DNA of 64,000 nt from Verrucomicrobiota bacterium (GTDB lineage Bacteria; Verrucomicrobiota; Verrucomicrobiia; Verrucomicrobiales; Akkermansiaceae): assembly GCA_018969605.1 (NCBI GenBank), contig JAGWXY010000001.1, positions 1 to 64,000 of the forward strand, read 5' to 3'. The notes under the pieces were generated by a model. It saw only the letters and a list, made by a program, of their open reading frames with translations, was not told the origin of the DNA and did not search any database. This document shows positions 39,399-48,932 of this stretch, piece by piece. The position numbers and the translations under genes are program-made. Numbering within the stretch: position 1 is the stretch's first letter; each line of letters begins with the position of its first letter.

Positions 39399-40232
39399 AT
39401 GAAACCTATTTTTTTCATTTCCATATTCAATTTCCTTGCCGCCGTTGTGCCTGTTTTTGCTGAAGAACAAACGAGTGCCGACGTCAAGACTCCGCCAGCG
39501 GCTGTAACCAATGAAGAGGCTGTACAAAAATCGGATGGGGAAAATGGGCAAGCCTTGCCTCAGGAATTGATGTCGAACCAAAAGGAGTTTCTGAATCTTG
39601 CTGAAGAGCGGCGCAAGGATTTCATCAAGCATTTAAATGAAGCCAACCGGCTGTTTCAGCAGAAGCGTATTTTCGAAACGCTCGAACAACTTCAGAAGGC
39701 CGAGGCCATTTTCAAAGACAGCTCGGAGATCTACAATCTTCGTGCCAGCTGCTATGTAGAGATGCGGGCCTTCGACAAAGCGCTGGTGGATTTCAACAAC
39801 GCCCTGAAGCTTTCCCAAGATAACCAGAGCATCCAGTTTAACATCGGTGAAGTTTATTTTGTGACTCAAGAGTGGCAGAAGGCTGTCGATATTTTCGAAA
39901 AGGTGATCAAGGGGGTTTCCCAGGACAACATCGCCTTGAGTCGTCTGATTGAGTTCAAAATCATGCTTTGCAAGAACAAGTTGGGTAAGAAGGACGAGGT
40001 GATGATCCTCTCCGAGAAGTATGATTTCCTCGATGATTCCCCTTACTATTACTATGCCAAGGCGGCGCTTGAGTATGAGGCCAAGAATTTGATCAAAGCC
40101 GAAGAGTGGTTGGCCATCGCAAGCCGGATTTTCGAAGATCCGAATATTCTCGCTCCATGGCAGGACACCTTGGTCGAGTACGGCTACATCAAAAGTTTCT
40201 ACGGGGGTGAGGAAAGTCAGGAAGCGGAATGA
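39399..40232 (+). CDS. TPR-repeat exported protein
   Basis: Signal peptide MKPIFFISIFNFLAAVVPVFAEE; TPR-like helices (EIYNLRASCYVEMRAFDKALVDFNNALKLSQDNQSIQFNIGEVYFVTQEWQKAVDIFEKVI). Confidence 0.8.
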   Translation: MKPIFFISIFNFLAAVVPVFAEEQTSADVKTPPAAVTNEEAVQKSDGENGQALPQELMSNQKEFLNLAEERRKDFIKHLNEANRLFQQKRIFETLEQLQKAEAIFKDSSEIYNLRASCYVEMRAFDKALVDFNNALKLSQDNQSIQFNIGEVYFVTQEWQKAVDIFEKVIKGVSQDNIALSRLIEFKIMLCKNKLGKKDEVMILSEKYDFLDDSPYYYYAKAALEYEAKNLIKAEEWLAIASRIFEDPNILAPWQDTLVEYGYIKSFYGGEESQEAE

Positions 40233-40319
40233 TTCCCGCGAAACCGTGTGGTGCTTTGCTTGACCTTGCCAAGCCCGCCCGTGGCGCCTAAAGCTTGGCT
40301 CTGCCGCAAGCGCGTCAAT

Positions 40320-40394
40320 GGTCCCGTGGTCCAATGGATAGGACGATGGCCTCCGAAGCCGTAGGTACAGGTTCGATTCCTGTCGGGACCACCA
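40320..40394 (+). tRNA. tRNA-Arg(CCG)
   Basis: GGTCCCG...CGGGACC acceptor, anticodon loop CTCCGAA, T arm ACAGG-TTCGATT-CCTGT, encoded CCA. Confidence 0.94.
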
Positions 40395-40410
40395 CTCAAA
40401 AAACCGCTGC

Positions 40411-40436
40411 AATCCGCTTGAAAGCAAGGGATTTTT
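40411..40436 (+). terminator. Rho-independent terminator after tRNA-Arg
   Basis: AATCCGCTTG aaag CAAGGGATTTTT. Confidence 0.6.
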
Positions 40437-40590
40437 GAATTTTTTCCCACCTTTCTTCATCGGTGGCGAGTTGCAAGAAATGGCACCCAATTGCCCCAAA
40501 TCGAGGTCTGAAAATGCTACCTCGCGCTACTGAGCGCTACCATGTGCACGGACGAGCTGTACGCCAATTGAGTTTGGAAGATGAGAAGGT

Positions 40591-40946
40591 TGGTGGAGGC
40601 GAGGGGAGTCGAACCCCTGTCCGAGATGCCTTCAGCGATGGTATCTACATGTTTAGCAGGCGGTCTGGAGTTTTGGAGAGGCTGGGCCCGCTTGCGGCGT
40701 TGTCTTTCCTAGGAACCTGTTGGATCTCGACTCAAGCCCGGTGCCCCGGCTTTTGGTCCAGCCTTCTAAGTGTCGCCATCCCCCTCAGAAGGCGTCGGGG
40801 TTCTGACGTGGCCGTCAATTAAGCAGCCAGTGCGAGCTCGTTAGAGTCTGCATTTGTTTGTTTGAACGGCTTTTTTAGGAGGCCAGCCGATCAACCTCCA
40901 CATGCAACCAGCGCATCGAACATCCCGTCGAAGCCGGGACGCCCCC
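40591..40946 (-). ncRNA. ssrA: Transfer-messenger RNA
   Basis: Minus strand 5' GGGGGCGTCCCGGCTTCGACGGGATG ... 3' GGACAGGGGTTCGACTCCCCTCGCCTCCACCA; acceptor GGGGGCG/CGCCTCC; tag ORF 40819-40851 encodes ADSNELALAA*. Confidence 0.95.
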
Positions 40947-41083
40947 TGACGCAGGGTCGGGATCAAAATGCCACGGATCGGAAGGATGGCAAGGGGGAAG
41001 TTGGGGGGAAGACGGAAGACTTGGAGACAGAAGATGAAGAAGGGGATGAACATTGAGAAAAGTTTCAAGTTTTCAGTTTCAAG

Positions 41084-41115
41084 AGAAGATAATGAAGAAG
41101 CGGCTTCTTCATCTT
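41084..41115. repeat. Dispersed palindromic repeat family E, copy 2
   Basis: GAAGATAATGAAGAAGCGGCTTCTTCATCTTC. Confidence 0.65.
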
Positions 41116-41123
41116 CTGTTTCG

Positions 41124-41161
41124 TTTCGAATTTCGAATTTCGAATTTCGAATTTCGAATTT
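41124..41161. repeat. 7-bp tandem repeat (CGAATTT)n
   Basis: TTTCGAATTTCGAATTTCGAATTTCGAATTTCGAATTT between can and the tmRNA region. Confidence 0.9.
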
Positions 41162-41180
41162 AAGATTTATGATTTTCTCC

Positions 41181-41804
41181 CTAATCCAGCTGGGCGTTCC
41201 AGTCGTTGAGTTTTTTGCCGATGTGTGGAACGAGGGGTTTGATGATGCCGTTGTCGAGGCGGTAGATCCAGCTGTGGATGGAGATTTGTTGGCCGCGTGC
41301 CCAGGCGTCTTCGACGATGGTGGTGCGTGCGACATGGCGGGCTTGGGCGAGCACATTGAGTTCGCAAAGTCGGTCGGCGGCGGCTTGGGGCGGGAGGGCG
41401 TCGAGTTCCTCGCGGTGGGCGCGGTGGATGCTGCGGATGCCTGAGAGCCAGTTGTCGATGATGCCGTGGCGGATGTTTTCGAGGGCGGCGATCACGCCGC
41501 CGCAGCCGTAGTGGCCGCAGACGATCACATGGCGGACCTTGAGGACATCGACCGCGTATTGTAGGACAGCGAGCAGGTTGAAATCGGTTTCGGCGACGAC
41601 ATTGGCAACATTGCGGTGGACGAAGACTTCGCCGGGTGCAAGGCCGGTGATTTGGTTGGCGGGCACGCGGCTATCGGAGCAACCGATCCAGAGGTACTGG
41701 GGTGTTTGTTGGTTGGCGAGTTCGGAAAAGAACGAAGGATCTTCGGCTTTGACCGAGGTCGCCCAGTTGCGGTTTTTTTCCAAGAGGTCGGCGAGTGTGT
41801 CCAT
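41181..41804 (-). CDS. can: Beta-carbonic anhydrase
   Basis: YLWIGCSDSRVPANQITGLAPGEVFVHRNVANVV, VIVCGHYGCGGVIAAL. Confidence 0.95.
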   Translation of the reverse strand: MDTLADLLEKNRNWATSVKAEDPSFFSELANQQTPQYLWIGCSDSRVPANQITGLAPGEVFVHRNVANVVAETDFNLLAVLQYAVDVLKVRHVIVCGHYGCGGVIAALENIRHGIIDNWLSGIRSIHRAHREELDALPPQAAADRLCELNVLAQARHVARTTIVEDAWARGQQISIHSWIYRLDNGIIKPLVPHIGKKLNDWNAQLD

Positions 41805-41922
41805 CGTGGGTTGGGTTTGATTCAAGCGGTTTGGCGCATGCGCGTCCACCATGGTTTTGGGTGGTGGATTTTTTTCGCATTGGCCGGAGGGGTCAGTGGG
41901 ATTGGAATGACGGCCACGAAGC

Positions 41923-44900
41923 ATGGAATTTACGGGCTCATGGAATTATTCGCAGGAACTGCCTGTGGTCGCGCACCGGGAGGAGATTCTTGGCGCGTTG
42001 CGTGAGCATCGGGTGGTGGTCGTGGTGAGCGATACCGGGTCGGGCAAGACCACGCAGTTGCCGAAGATGGTCGCCGAAGCCTTGGGGCCGGAGGGCGGGC
42101 GGGTGGGTTGCACGCAGCCGCGGCGGATTGCGGCGGTGAGTGTGGCGGGGCGAGTGGCGGAAGAATTGAAGGTGCCGATGGGCGGAATGGTGGGTTATCA
42201 GGTGCGCTTCGATGAGAAGCTTTGCAAGGACACGCGCATCAAGTTCATGACCGATGGCATCCTGCTTGCCGAGACGCAGGGAGATCCGCAGTTGCGTCAG
42301 TATGGTGCCTTGATTCTCGACGAGGCGCATGAGCGATCGCTCAACATCGATTTCCTTTTGGGGTATTTGAAAAACCTTCTGCAAACGCGCGCGGATTTGA
42401 AGGTGGTCATTTCATCCGCGACGCTCGATGCCGGATCGTTCGCGGAATTTTTTACGATTGATGGTGTGGCAGCGCCGGTGATTGAGGCACCGGGGCGGAT
42501 GTTTCCCGTATCGGAGTTTTTTCTACCGCCGTCGGATGACGAGGAGATGCCGCAGCATGTCGCGCGTGCGGTTGAGTGGTTGGGTGGGGTGGATCCGCAT
42601 GGGGATGTGTTGGTGTTTTTGCCGGGTGAGCGTGAGATTCGTGAGTGTGCGGAGGTGTTGGAAGGGAGGAAATTCCGCGACACCGAAGTGCTGCCCTTGT
42701 TTGCGAGGTTGGGTTTGGCGGATCAGCAACGAGTGTTTCATCCGGGGAGATTGCGCCGATTGATTTTGGCGACGAATGTGGCCGAGACATCGCTGACGAT
42801 TCCGCGCATCGCATGTGTGATTGATACCGGTGTGGCGCGGGTGAGTCGGTGGAGTCCGGGTAAGGGTGTGCAGCGCTTGTTGGTCGAGCCGGTGAGCCGG
42901 GCGAGTGCGCGTCAGAGAAAGGGTCGCTGCGGGCGAGTGCGCGATGGTGTGTGCGTGAGGTTGTATGAGGAGTTGGAGCTTGAGGAACGCGCGGAGTTCA
43001 CCGATCCCGAGATTCGCCGCAGTTCTTTGGCGGGGGTGATTTTGCGGATGAAGTCGTTGGGTTTGCCGGAGATCGATGAGTTTCCATTTCTTGATGCTCC
43101 ATCGCCGAAGGCGGTGGCCGAGGGGTATCGCACGCTGCGTGAGGTCGGCGCGCTCGACCGCGAGAGAAAGCTTACCGCGTGTGGTCGCGAAATGGCGCGC
43201 ATGCCGGTCGATCCGAGGTTGGCGAGGATGATCATTGAGGCGCGCAAGGAACATTGCTTGGCGGAAATTTTACCGATCATCGGATTTTTGGAATCGAACG
43301 ATCCGCGTGAAAGGCCTGCGGAAAAAGCGCGAGAGGCCGATGAGGCGCATGCCGCGTGGAAGGATGCGGAGAGTGACTTCATCGGAATTTTACGGCTTTG
43401 GAACGCGCTTCAGCCATTGCGTGATGAGCGCGGAAAGTGGCGGCGCAATGCGTTGAGGAAATTTGCGGCGGCGTCGTATCTCAACATGCGGCGTGTGATC
43501 GAGTGGTCGAATGTGGTGGATGAGTTGGCGGATGCTGAGTCGGCGCATTTGAAGCGTGGTGGTGGCAAGGATGCGGCGGAGAATGCGTACCCTTATGCTT
43601 CGATTCATCGATCTTTGTTGGCGGGTGTGCCGCGGCAGTTCGGATTGTGGGATCGTGAGAACAAAGCCTATCGCAGTGCATCGGGAGGATTTTTTGCGGT
43701 GTTTCCGGGATCGGGATTGTTTGCTGCGCCGAAGCGCTGGGAATGGGTGGTGGCGATGGAGTTGGTCGAGACTTCGCGTTTGTGGGCGCGGAGGGTGGCG
43801 CGGATTGATCCTGAGTGGGTCGAGCAGGTCGCGCCGCATTTGTGTCGTAGTGTTTATGGTGAGGCGCGTTGGGATGAGGCTCAGGGCGCGGTGTATGGCA
43901 AGGAGCGTGTGGTGTGCGGTGGCTTGGCGGTGGTGATGGGTCGCCGAGTGCATTACGGAAGAGTGGATGCGAAGCTCGCGCATGCGGTTTTTGTGCGTGA
44001 GGGTTTGTTGGGCGGTGGTTTGCGCAAGCGTGGGAAGTTTCTCGATTTCATCGACGAGCTGCGTGAGGAGGTCGGTGCGATCGAGGACAAGTTGCGTCGG
44101 CCGGCAGGTGTGTGGGATGAGGATGCGGTGGTGGCGTATTGCGAGGAGCGCATCCCGCAGGAAGTGCACACGGCAGCGGCATTTCACAAGTGGTTGTCGC
44201 AGCACGAGGATGCCTTGATCGCCGGACTGCGGGCGATGGTTGATGAGCAATTGCAAAACCATGGTGTCGATGGCTTTCCCGATGAAATTTTGCATGAAGG
44301 TGAAAGCTATCCCGTCTATTACCGCACCGCGCCGGGTGAGCGTGATGATGGTGTGACGATCGGGGTGCATGTGGATCAATTGCCGAAGTTGCCCGAGTGG
44401 TTGCCGGCATGGGGAGTGGATGGTCTGTTGCGCGAGCGTGTTGAGTTGATCCTGCGATCGCTGCCGAAGGATTACCGGCGTCTTTGCCAACCGATTGCAT
44501 CGTTGGCGGATGCCTTTGTCGATCTATGGGCCTTTGCACCGAAGGATGGGCCGATCGGAGTCGTGCTTTCGGACTTCATTCGCGAGCGACTTGGTGTCGA
44601 TGTGCCGCAGGATGCGTATGATTTTTCACGGTTGCCTGATCACTTGGTGACGAAGGTGTGGGTCTGCGATGATGAGGGCGAGGAGTTGGCGCTTGGGACC
44701 GATGTGGCGGAGCTGAAGTTGCGACTTGGCGAGAGGATGAGGCAACGATTTGAAGCGGCGGCGAATGAGGATCTCGAGCGCAGCGGCATGAGCAGCTGGG
44801 ATGGGGAGAAATTGCCCGAGCGGGTGGCGACGCCCGGTGGATTTGCGTATCCGGCATTGGTTGATGAAAAGGGCAGTGTCGGCGTGCGAGCATTTGTGAG

Positions 44901-45606
44901 CGAGGCTGAGGCGCGTGAATCGCATCGTGCGGGTGGTGCGCGTTTGCTGTGCATCGCACATTCAGGCGAGGTGGACCACTTGCGGAAGAAATTTCCGATT
45001 GGCCTGATGGCGAAGGTCGAGTTGCCGCGTCTCGGTGTCGGCGGAACGGCGATCGACGATTTGATTTTGCTCGCTGCCGAAGGTGTGGTCGGTGGCAGTT
45101 TCCCGCGATCGCCGGATGAATTTCGCGAGCTCGGCAAATCACGAAGAGGTCATTGGTTTGATGCGGCCAAGGTCATTGGTGCGACGCTCGACGAAGTGGT
45201 TGAAGCGCTGGCGGGGATTCGCGCGTGGATCGATGAGCACCGCGCTGATCGCAATATCGGCGTGGTGGCGGCGGACCTTGACGAGCAACTTGTGTGGTTG
45301 ATGCGCGAACGATTCGCGTGGCGTGCGGGCTTCGCGGGACTGCGTGATTATCCGCGTCGACTCAAGGCGATCCGCTCGCGGTTGGGGCGGATCAAGTCAT
45401 TGCCATTGGCCAAGGATTTGGAAAAAATGCAACGCGTGCGCCGACTATGGGAGCCATGGCATGAGCGGTGGAAAAAGGATCCGCTCAATCCCGCGCTATG
45501 GGAAATTGGTTGGATGCTCGAGGATTGGCGCGTGGCGATCTTCGCACCTGATCTGCCTTGTCCGGTGAAGGTGTCGGAAAAGAGGATTGAGGAGATGGTG
45601 GGGTGA
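41923..45606 (+). CDS. hrpA: ATP-dependent RNA helicase HrpA
   Basis: 1227 aa DEAH-box: SDTGSGKTTQLP, LILDEAHERSLNIDFLLGYLK, LATNVAETSLTIPRIACVIDTG, QRKGRCGRV; long C-terminal DUF3418-like region. Confidence 0.95.
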   Translation: MEFTGSWNYSQELPVVAHREEILGALREHRVVVVVSDTGSGKTTQLPKMVAEALGPEGGRVGCTQPRRIAAVSVAGRVAEELKVPMGGMVGYQVRFDEKLCKDTRIKFMTDGILLAETQGDPQLRQYGALILDEAHERSLNIDFLLGYLKNLLQTRADLKVVISSATLDAGSFAEFFTIDGVAAPVIEAPGRMFPVSEFFLPPSDDEEMPQHVARAVEWLGGVDPHGDVLVFLPGEREIRECAEVLEGRKFRDTEVLPLFARLGLADQQRVFHPGRLRRLILATNVAETSLTIPRIACVIDTGVARVSRWSPGKGVQRLLVEPVSRASARQRKGRCGRVRDGVCVRLYEELELEERAEFTDPEIRRSSLAGVILRMKSLGLPEIDEFPFLDAPSPKAVAEGYRTLREVGALDRERKLTACGREMARMPVDPRLARMIIEARKEHCLAEILPIIGFLESNDPRERPAEKAREADEAHAAWKDAESDFIGILRLWNALQPLRDERGKWRRNALRKFAAASYLNMRRVIEWSNVVDELADAESAHLKRGGGKDAAENAYPYASIHRSLLAGVPRQFGLWDRENKAYRSASGGFFAVFPGSGLFAAPKRWEWVVAMELVETSRLWARRVARIDPEWVEQVAPHLCRSVYGEARWDEAQGAVYGKERVVCGGLAVVMGRRVHYGRVDAKLAHAVFVREGLLGGGLRKRGKFLDFIDELREEVGAIEDKLRRPAGVWDEDAVVAYCEERIPQEVHTAAAFHKWLSQHEDALIAGLRAMVDEQLQNHGVDGFPDEILHEGESYPVYYRTAPGERDDGVTIGVHVDQLPKLPEWLPAWGVDGLLRERVELILRSLPKDYRRLCQPIASLADAFVDLWAFAPKDGPIGVVLSDFIRERLGVDVPQDAYDFSRLPDHLVTKVWVCDDEGEELALGTDVAELKLRLGERMRQRFEAAANEDLERSGMSSWDGEKLPERVATPGGFAYPALVDEKGSVGVRAFVSEAEARESHRAGGARLLCIAHSGEVDHLRKKFPIGLMAKVELPRLGVGGTAIDDLILLAAEGVVGGSFPRSPDEFRELGKSRRGHWFDAAKVIGATLDEVVEALAGIRAWIDEHRADRNIGVVAADLDEQLVWLMRERFAWRAGFAGLRDYPRRLKAIRSRLGRIKSLPLAKDLEKMQRVRRLWEPWHERWKKDPLNPALWEIGWMLEDWRVAIFAPDLPCPVKVSEKRIEEMVG

Positions 45607-45746
45607 AGGGGAGTTTGCTGCAGAGCCGCAGAGGAAATGGGAGGACATTGGAGATTGGTGATTGGGTATTGAGTAAATTGCGCAGGTGTGGTGTGGATCT
45701 TGAAAAATTCCTTGAATTGTAGGCGGTATCGCGGATAGTACCATAT

Positions 45747-46160
45747 GTGTATGCCGTCCTTGACACTTCAGTCCTTGTGGCTGGTCTCCGATCCAGGCAG
45801 GGTGCCAGTTTTCAGGTGCTCCAAGCGATTCGCGCTGGGGGCATTCGGATTGCCGTGTCTGTGGCGCTTGTTCTTGAGTATGAATCTGTGTTGCTTCGGC
45901 CCGGGCTCATTCCTCGGTTCACGCCTCGAGACATTCGAAAGGTCGTGGATGGCCTTTGTCTCATGGGTGGTCACCAGCAGGTTTTTTTCGCCTGGAGGCC
46001 GTTTCTTTCAGACCCCGATGACGATCTTGTTCTTGAGCTCGCCGTCGCTGCATCGGCTTCATTCATCATCACCCACAACACAGATGATTTTCGCGGCTCG
46101 GATTCGATGGGAGTTCGCGCCATCACACCAGCCAAAGCCCTCAACTTGATAAGACCATGA
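45747..46160 (+). CDS. PIN-domain putative toxin
   Basis: GTG start; VYAVLDTSVLVAGLRSRQGASFQVLQAI...LVLEYESVLLRP...DPDDDLVLELAVAASASFIITHNTDDF. Confidence 0.85.
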   Translation: MYAVLDTSVLVAGLRSRQGASFQVLQAIRAGGIRIAVSVALVLEYESVLLRPGLIPRFTPRDIRKVVDGLCLMGGHQQVFFAWRPFLSDPDDDLVLELAVAASASFIITHNTDDFRGSDSMGVRAITPAKALNLIRP

Positions 46161-46429
46161 CAACTCTATCCATTCGTGTCCCTGACTCCCTTCATCGTGC
46201 GATCAAAGATCTCGCGACCAAGGATGGTTACTCCATGAACCAGTTCCTTATCACAGCGGCAGCAGAGAAGTTGTCAGCCATGGAGACGGTTGATTACCTT
46301 CGACAGCGCGCTGAGCGTGCCAACCTCAAAGATTTTGATCGGCTTCTTTCATTGGTGCCTGATTCCGAGCCTGATCGTGGAGATGAGCTGCCGGTTAAAT
46401 CCAAAAGGAGAGGAAAACGGCGCTCCTAG
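46157..46429 (+). CDS. HicB/RHH-type putative antitoxin
   Basis: TLSIRVPDSLHRAIKDLATKDGYSMNQFLITAAAEKLSAM; 4-nt overlap with the PIN gene. Confidence 0.8.
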   Translation: MTTLSIRVPDSLHRAIKDLATKDGYSMNQFLITAAAEKLSAMETVDYLRQRAERANLKDFDRLLSLVPDSEPDRGDELPVKSKRRGKRRS

Positions 46430-46459
46430 TTCTGGGGGCTTTGGATAGGTGTGAATAAG

Positions 46460-46486
46460 AAAGGACCTTTTTTCAAAAGGTCCTTT
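46460..46486. terminator. Bidirectional terminator hairpin
   Basis: AAAGGACCTTTT TTC AAAAGGTCCTTT between convergent genes. Confidence 0.75.
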
Positions 46487-46553
46487 CCGGTTGGAGGGTT
46501 ATTGAAGAGGGTTTGGCGGTTGAAAACCGCCACCACGGGCGCCGCCACGGGGC

Positions 46554-47618
46554 TCAGCCTAGGACATCGTTCATGGCGTCGATGAGTTCCTGCATGGTCT
46601 CGGGGGTTTCGTTGCCCATGTTGGAGATGCGGAAGGTGATGCCTTTGATTTTGCCGTAGCCACCGTTGATGATGAAGCCGTGTTTGGACTTGAGGGTCTT
46701 GATGAAGGCCGATTGATCGAAGCCGGGTGGCGTGTGGAAGCAGCTAAGAGAGACCGAGCGGTTGCCTTCGGGAGCGAAGTGCTTGAAGTTGTGGCGCGCG
46801 GCCCAGTCATGGATCATCGCGTTGTTTTTCTTGTGGCGTGCGAAGCGTTTTTCGATGCCTTCGTTTTCGATCACGCTTAGGATGTGTTGGAGACCGAAGA
46901 TCAGCGAGATCGCAGGCGTCGATGGTGTATTGTTTTTCTCGGCATTTTTCGCGAACTCGATGAAGTCGAAATAGTAGCCGCGGTTGGGCATGCTTTTCGC
47001 GCGTTCGAGAGCCGCCTCCGAGCAGGAGAACACCGTGAGGCCAGGTGGCAGGGCGAGGGCCTTTTGCACGCCGGCGAGCAGGACATCGATGCCAAGCGCA
47101 TCCATGCCGATCGGCACGGCTGAAAATGACGAGACCGAGTCGACCACCAGCAGAACGCCGGGGAAGGATTTCACCACTTTGGCGATGCCAGCGAGGTCGT
47201 TCATGACGCCGGTGGAGGTCTCGTTGTGGATGAGCGTGACGAGATCGAATCCGCCTTCTTCAAGTTTCGCGCGCACCGCTGCGGGTGTGATCGCCTCGCC
47301 CCACTCGACTTGGATTTTTTCGGCGGCGATGCCCATCTTGTTGGCGACATCGAACCACTTGTCGGAGAAGGCACCGCAGCAAAGCGTGAGGACTTTTTTT
47401 GCGCAGAGGTTGCGCAGCGAGGCTTCCATCACGCCCCATGCGGATGAGGTCGAGAGGAAAAACGGGCGGCTGGTGCCGGCGAGTTGTTTGAGCACCGGTT
47501 GGGTCGACGCGTAGAGGGCTTCGAATTCAGCGCCGCGGTGGCCGATCATCGGCTGGCTCATGGCGGCGAAGGTTTCTTTGGAAACATCGATGGGACCTGG
47601 AATGAAGAGTTTGGCCAT
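46554..47618 (-). CDS. Class V aminotransferase (alanine/serine-glyoxylate aminotransferase family)
   Basis: LFIPGPIDVSKETFAAMSQPMIGHRGAEFEALY, LVTLIHNETSTGVMNDL, LLVVDSVSSFSAVPIGMDALGIDVLLAGVQKALALPPG. Confidence 0.88.
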   Translation of the reverse strand: MAKLFIPGPIDVSKETFAAMSQPMIGHRGAEFEALYASTQPVLKQLAGTSRPFFLSTSSAWGVMEASLRNLCAKKVLTLCCGAFSDKWFDVANKMGIAAEKIQVEWGEAITPAAVRAKLEEGGFDLVTLIHNETSTGVMNDLAGIAKVVKSFPGVLLVVDSVSSFSAVPIGMDALGIDVLLAGVQKALALPPGLTVFSCSEAALERAKSMPNRGYYFDFIEFAKNAEKNNTPSTPAISLIFGLQHILSVIENEGIEKRFARHKKNNAMIHDWAARHNFKHFAPEGNRSVSLSCFHTPPGFDQSAFIKTLKSKHGFIINGGYGKIKGITFRISNMGNETPETMQELIDAMNDVLG

Positions 47619-47658
47619 GGGAGTGTGTGATTGAGTTGTTTGATGTATTGGGAAAAAA

Positions 47659-48543
47659 TCAGGGGAGGAGATTGTACGAATCGAGCAGCGCGCGGAGCTT
47701 GGCAGAGGCCTCGGATGTGAGTGGTGCGAGTGGCAGGCGAAGCTCGGGCGAGCAGTGGCCTTGGAGGGCTACAGCGGATTTGATTGGCACCGGGTTCACA
47801 TCGAGCGTCATGAGCCCGCGCATCAGCGGGTAGTATTTTTTCTGAAGCTCGAGTGCTTCATCGAAGGAGCCATTGAGGCAAGCGCGGACGAGGCGAGCCA
47901 TGACATCGGGGACAAGGTTGGCAGCGACCGAGACCAGACCGGTGGCACCGCAGGAGATGAAGGGCAGCGTGAGTGGGTCGTCGCCGCTGAGGATGGCGAA
48001 ATTTTCCGGCACGGCTTGAACGAGTTGGCTGATGCGATCGACCGAGCCGCCGGCTTCCTTGATGGCGACCACATTCGGGCAATCAGCGGCGAGGCGGGCG
48101 GTGGTTTCAGGAGAGATTTCGACAACCGATCGTCCGGGCACGCTGTAGAGCATGATGGGCAGGCTCGTTTCGCGCGCGATGGTTTTGAAGTGCTGGTAAA
48201 GGCCTTCTTGCGAGGGCTTGTTGTAATACGGGCAAACTTGCAGTGATCCGGTGACACCGATTTTTTCCGCCTCTTTGGTGAGCTCGATCGCTTCGCTGGT
48301 GGCGTTGGCACCGGTGCCAGCGATGACTTCGCAGCGGCCGGCGGCAAACTTCACGGCGAGGCGGATCGCTTCGAGGTGTTCCTTCGTGTCGAGAGTGGGC
48401 GACTCGCCGGTGGTGCCTACGGGCACGATGCCGTCGATGCCGGCGGCGATTTGTCGTTCGATGAGGGCCTCGAAGGCTGGGACATCAATGGAGCCGTCGC
48501 GAAACGGAGTGATCAGAGCGGTGTGGGTGCCGGAGAAACGCAT
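47659..48543 (-). CDS. dapA: 4-hydroxy-tetrahydrodipicolinate synthase
   Basis: GTHTALITPFRDGSIDVPAFEALIERQIAAGIDGIVPVGTTGESPTL, YYNKPSQEGLYQHF, VVAIKEAGGSVDRI. Confidence 0.95.
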   Translation of the reverse strand: MRFSGTHTALITPFRDGSIDVPAFEALIERQIAAGIDGIVPVGTTGESPTLDTKEHLEAIRLAVKFAAGRCEVIAGTGANATSEAIELTKEAEKIGVTGSLQVCPYYNKPSQEGLYQHFKTIARETSLPIMLYSVPGRSVVEISPETTARLAADCPNVVAIKEAGGSVDRISQLVQAVPENFAILSGDDPLTLPFISCGATGLVSVAANLVPDVMARLVRACLNGSFDEALELQKKYYPLMRGLMTLDVNPVPIKSAVALQGHCSPELRLPLAPLTSEASAKLRALLDSYNLLP

Positions 48544-48644
48544 GACCGGCAGACCATGAACCATCCCCGGCGGAGGTCAAAGCCCTATCCGCGTGGGAAC
48601 GCAAAAAATCCCATGTTGAGCATCCGCATGCGGGGTGTGTGCCC

Positions 48645-48688
48645 AAGGAAAAAGCCTTTCTGAAATGACCGGAAGGGCTTTTTCCTTT
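48645..48688. terminator. Terminator-like hairpin between dapA and the LacI gene
   Basis: AAGGAAAAAGCC...GGCTTTTTCCTT inverted repeat. Confidence 0.6.
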
Positions 48689-48747
48689 GAGGCTCGATGA
48701 CTCGGCTTCAAGGACCATCAAGAATTCACCCGATCAGATGAATTCAT

Positions 48748-48820
48748 TGATCAGCTCCAGAGCCCACGGTGCGCTGGTTGTGGAACGGGAGCAATTTTTG
48801 GCTGGAGGCTCCTTGTGAGA
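48748..48820. repeat. Dispersed repeat family B, copy 3
   Basis: GATCAGCTCCAGAGCCCACGGTGCGCTGGTTGTGGAACGGGAGCAATTTTTGGCTGGAGGCTCC. Confidence 0.5.
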
Positions 48821-48932
48821 ACGCCGTTACCTCATCCGAATGGGATCATCCAAAAACGCGGCAGCACCTCGCGACTGGTTTTTTTGATGAATTGCTTGTC
48901 AGATCTGGCTGCGCTGAAATGTGGCGAAGATG

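Noticed and set aside
40395-40590. Integrase remnant or tRNA-linked repeat after tRNA-Arg
   Set aside because: Sequence after tRNA-Arg is a simple terminator; no duplicated tRNA end, no conserved core and no recombinase motif seen.
40463-40822. Plus-strand 119-aa ORF
   Set aside because: Runs antisense through tmRNA.
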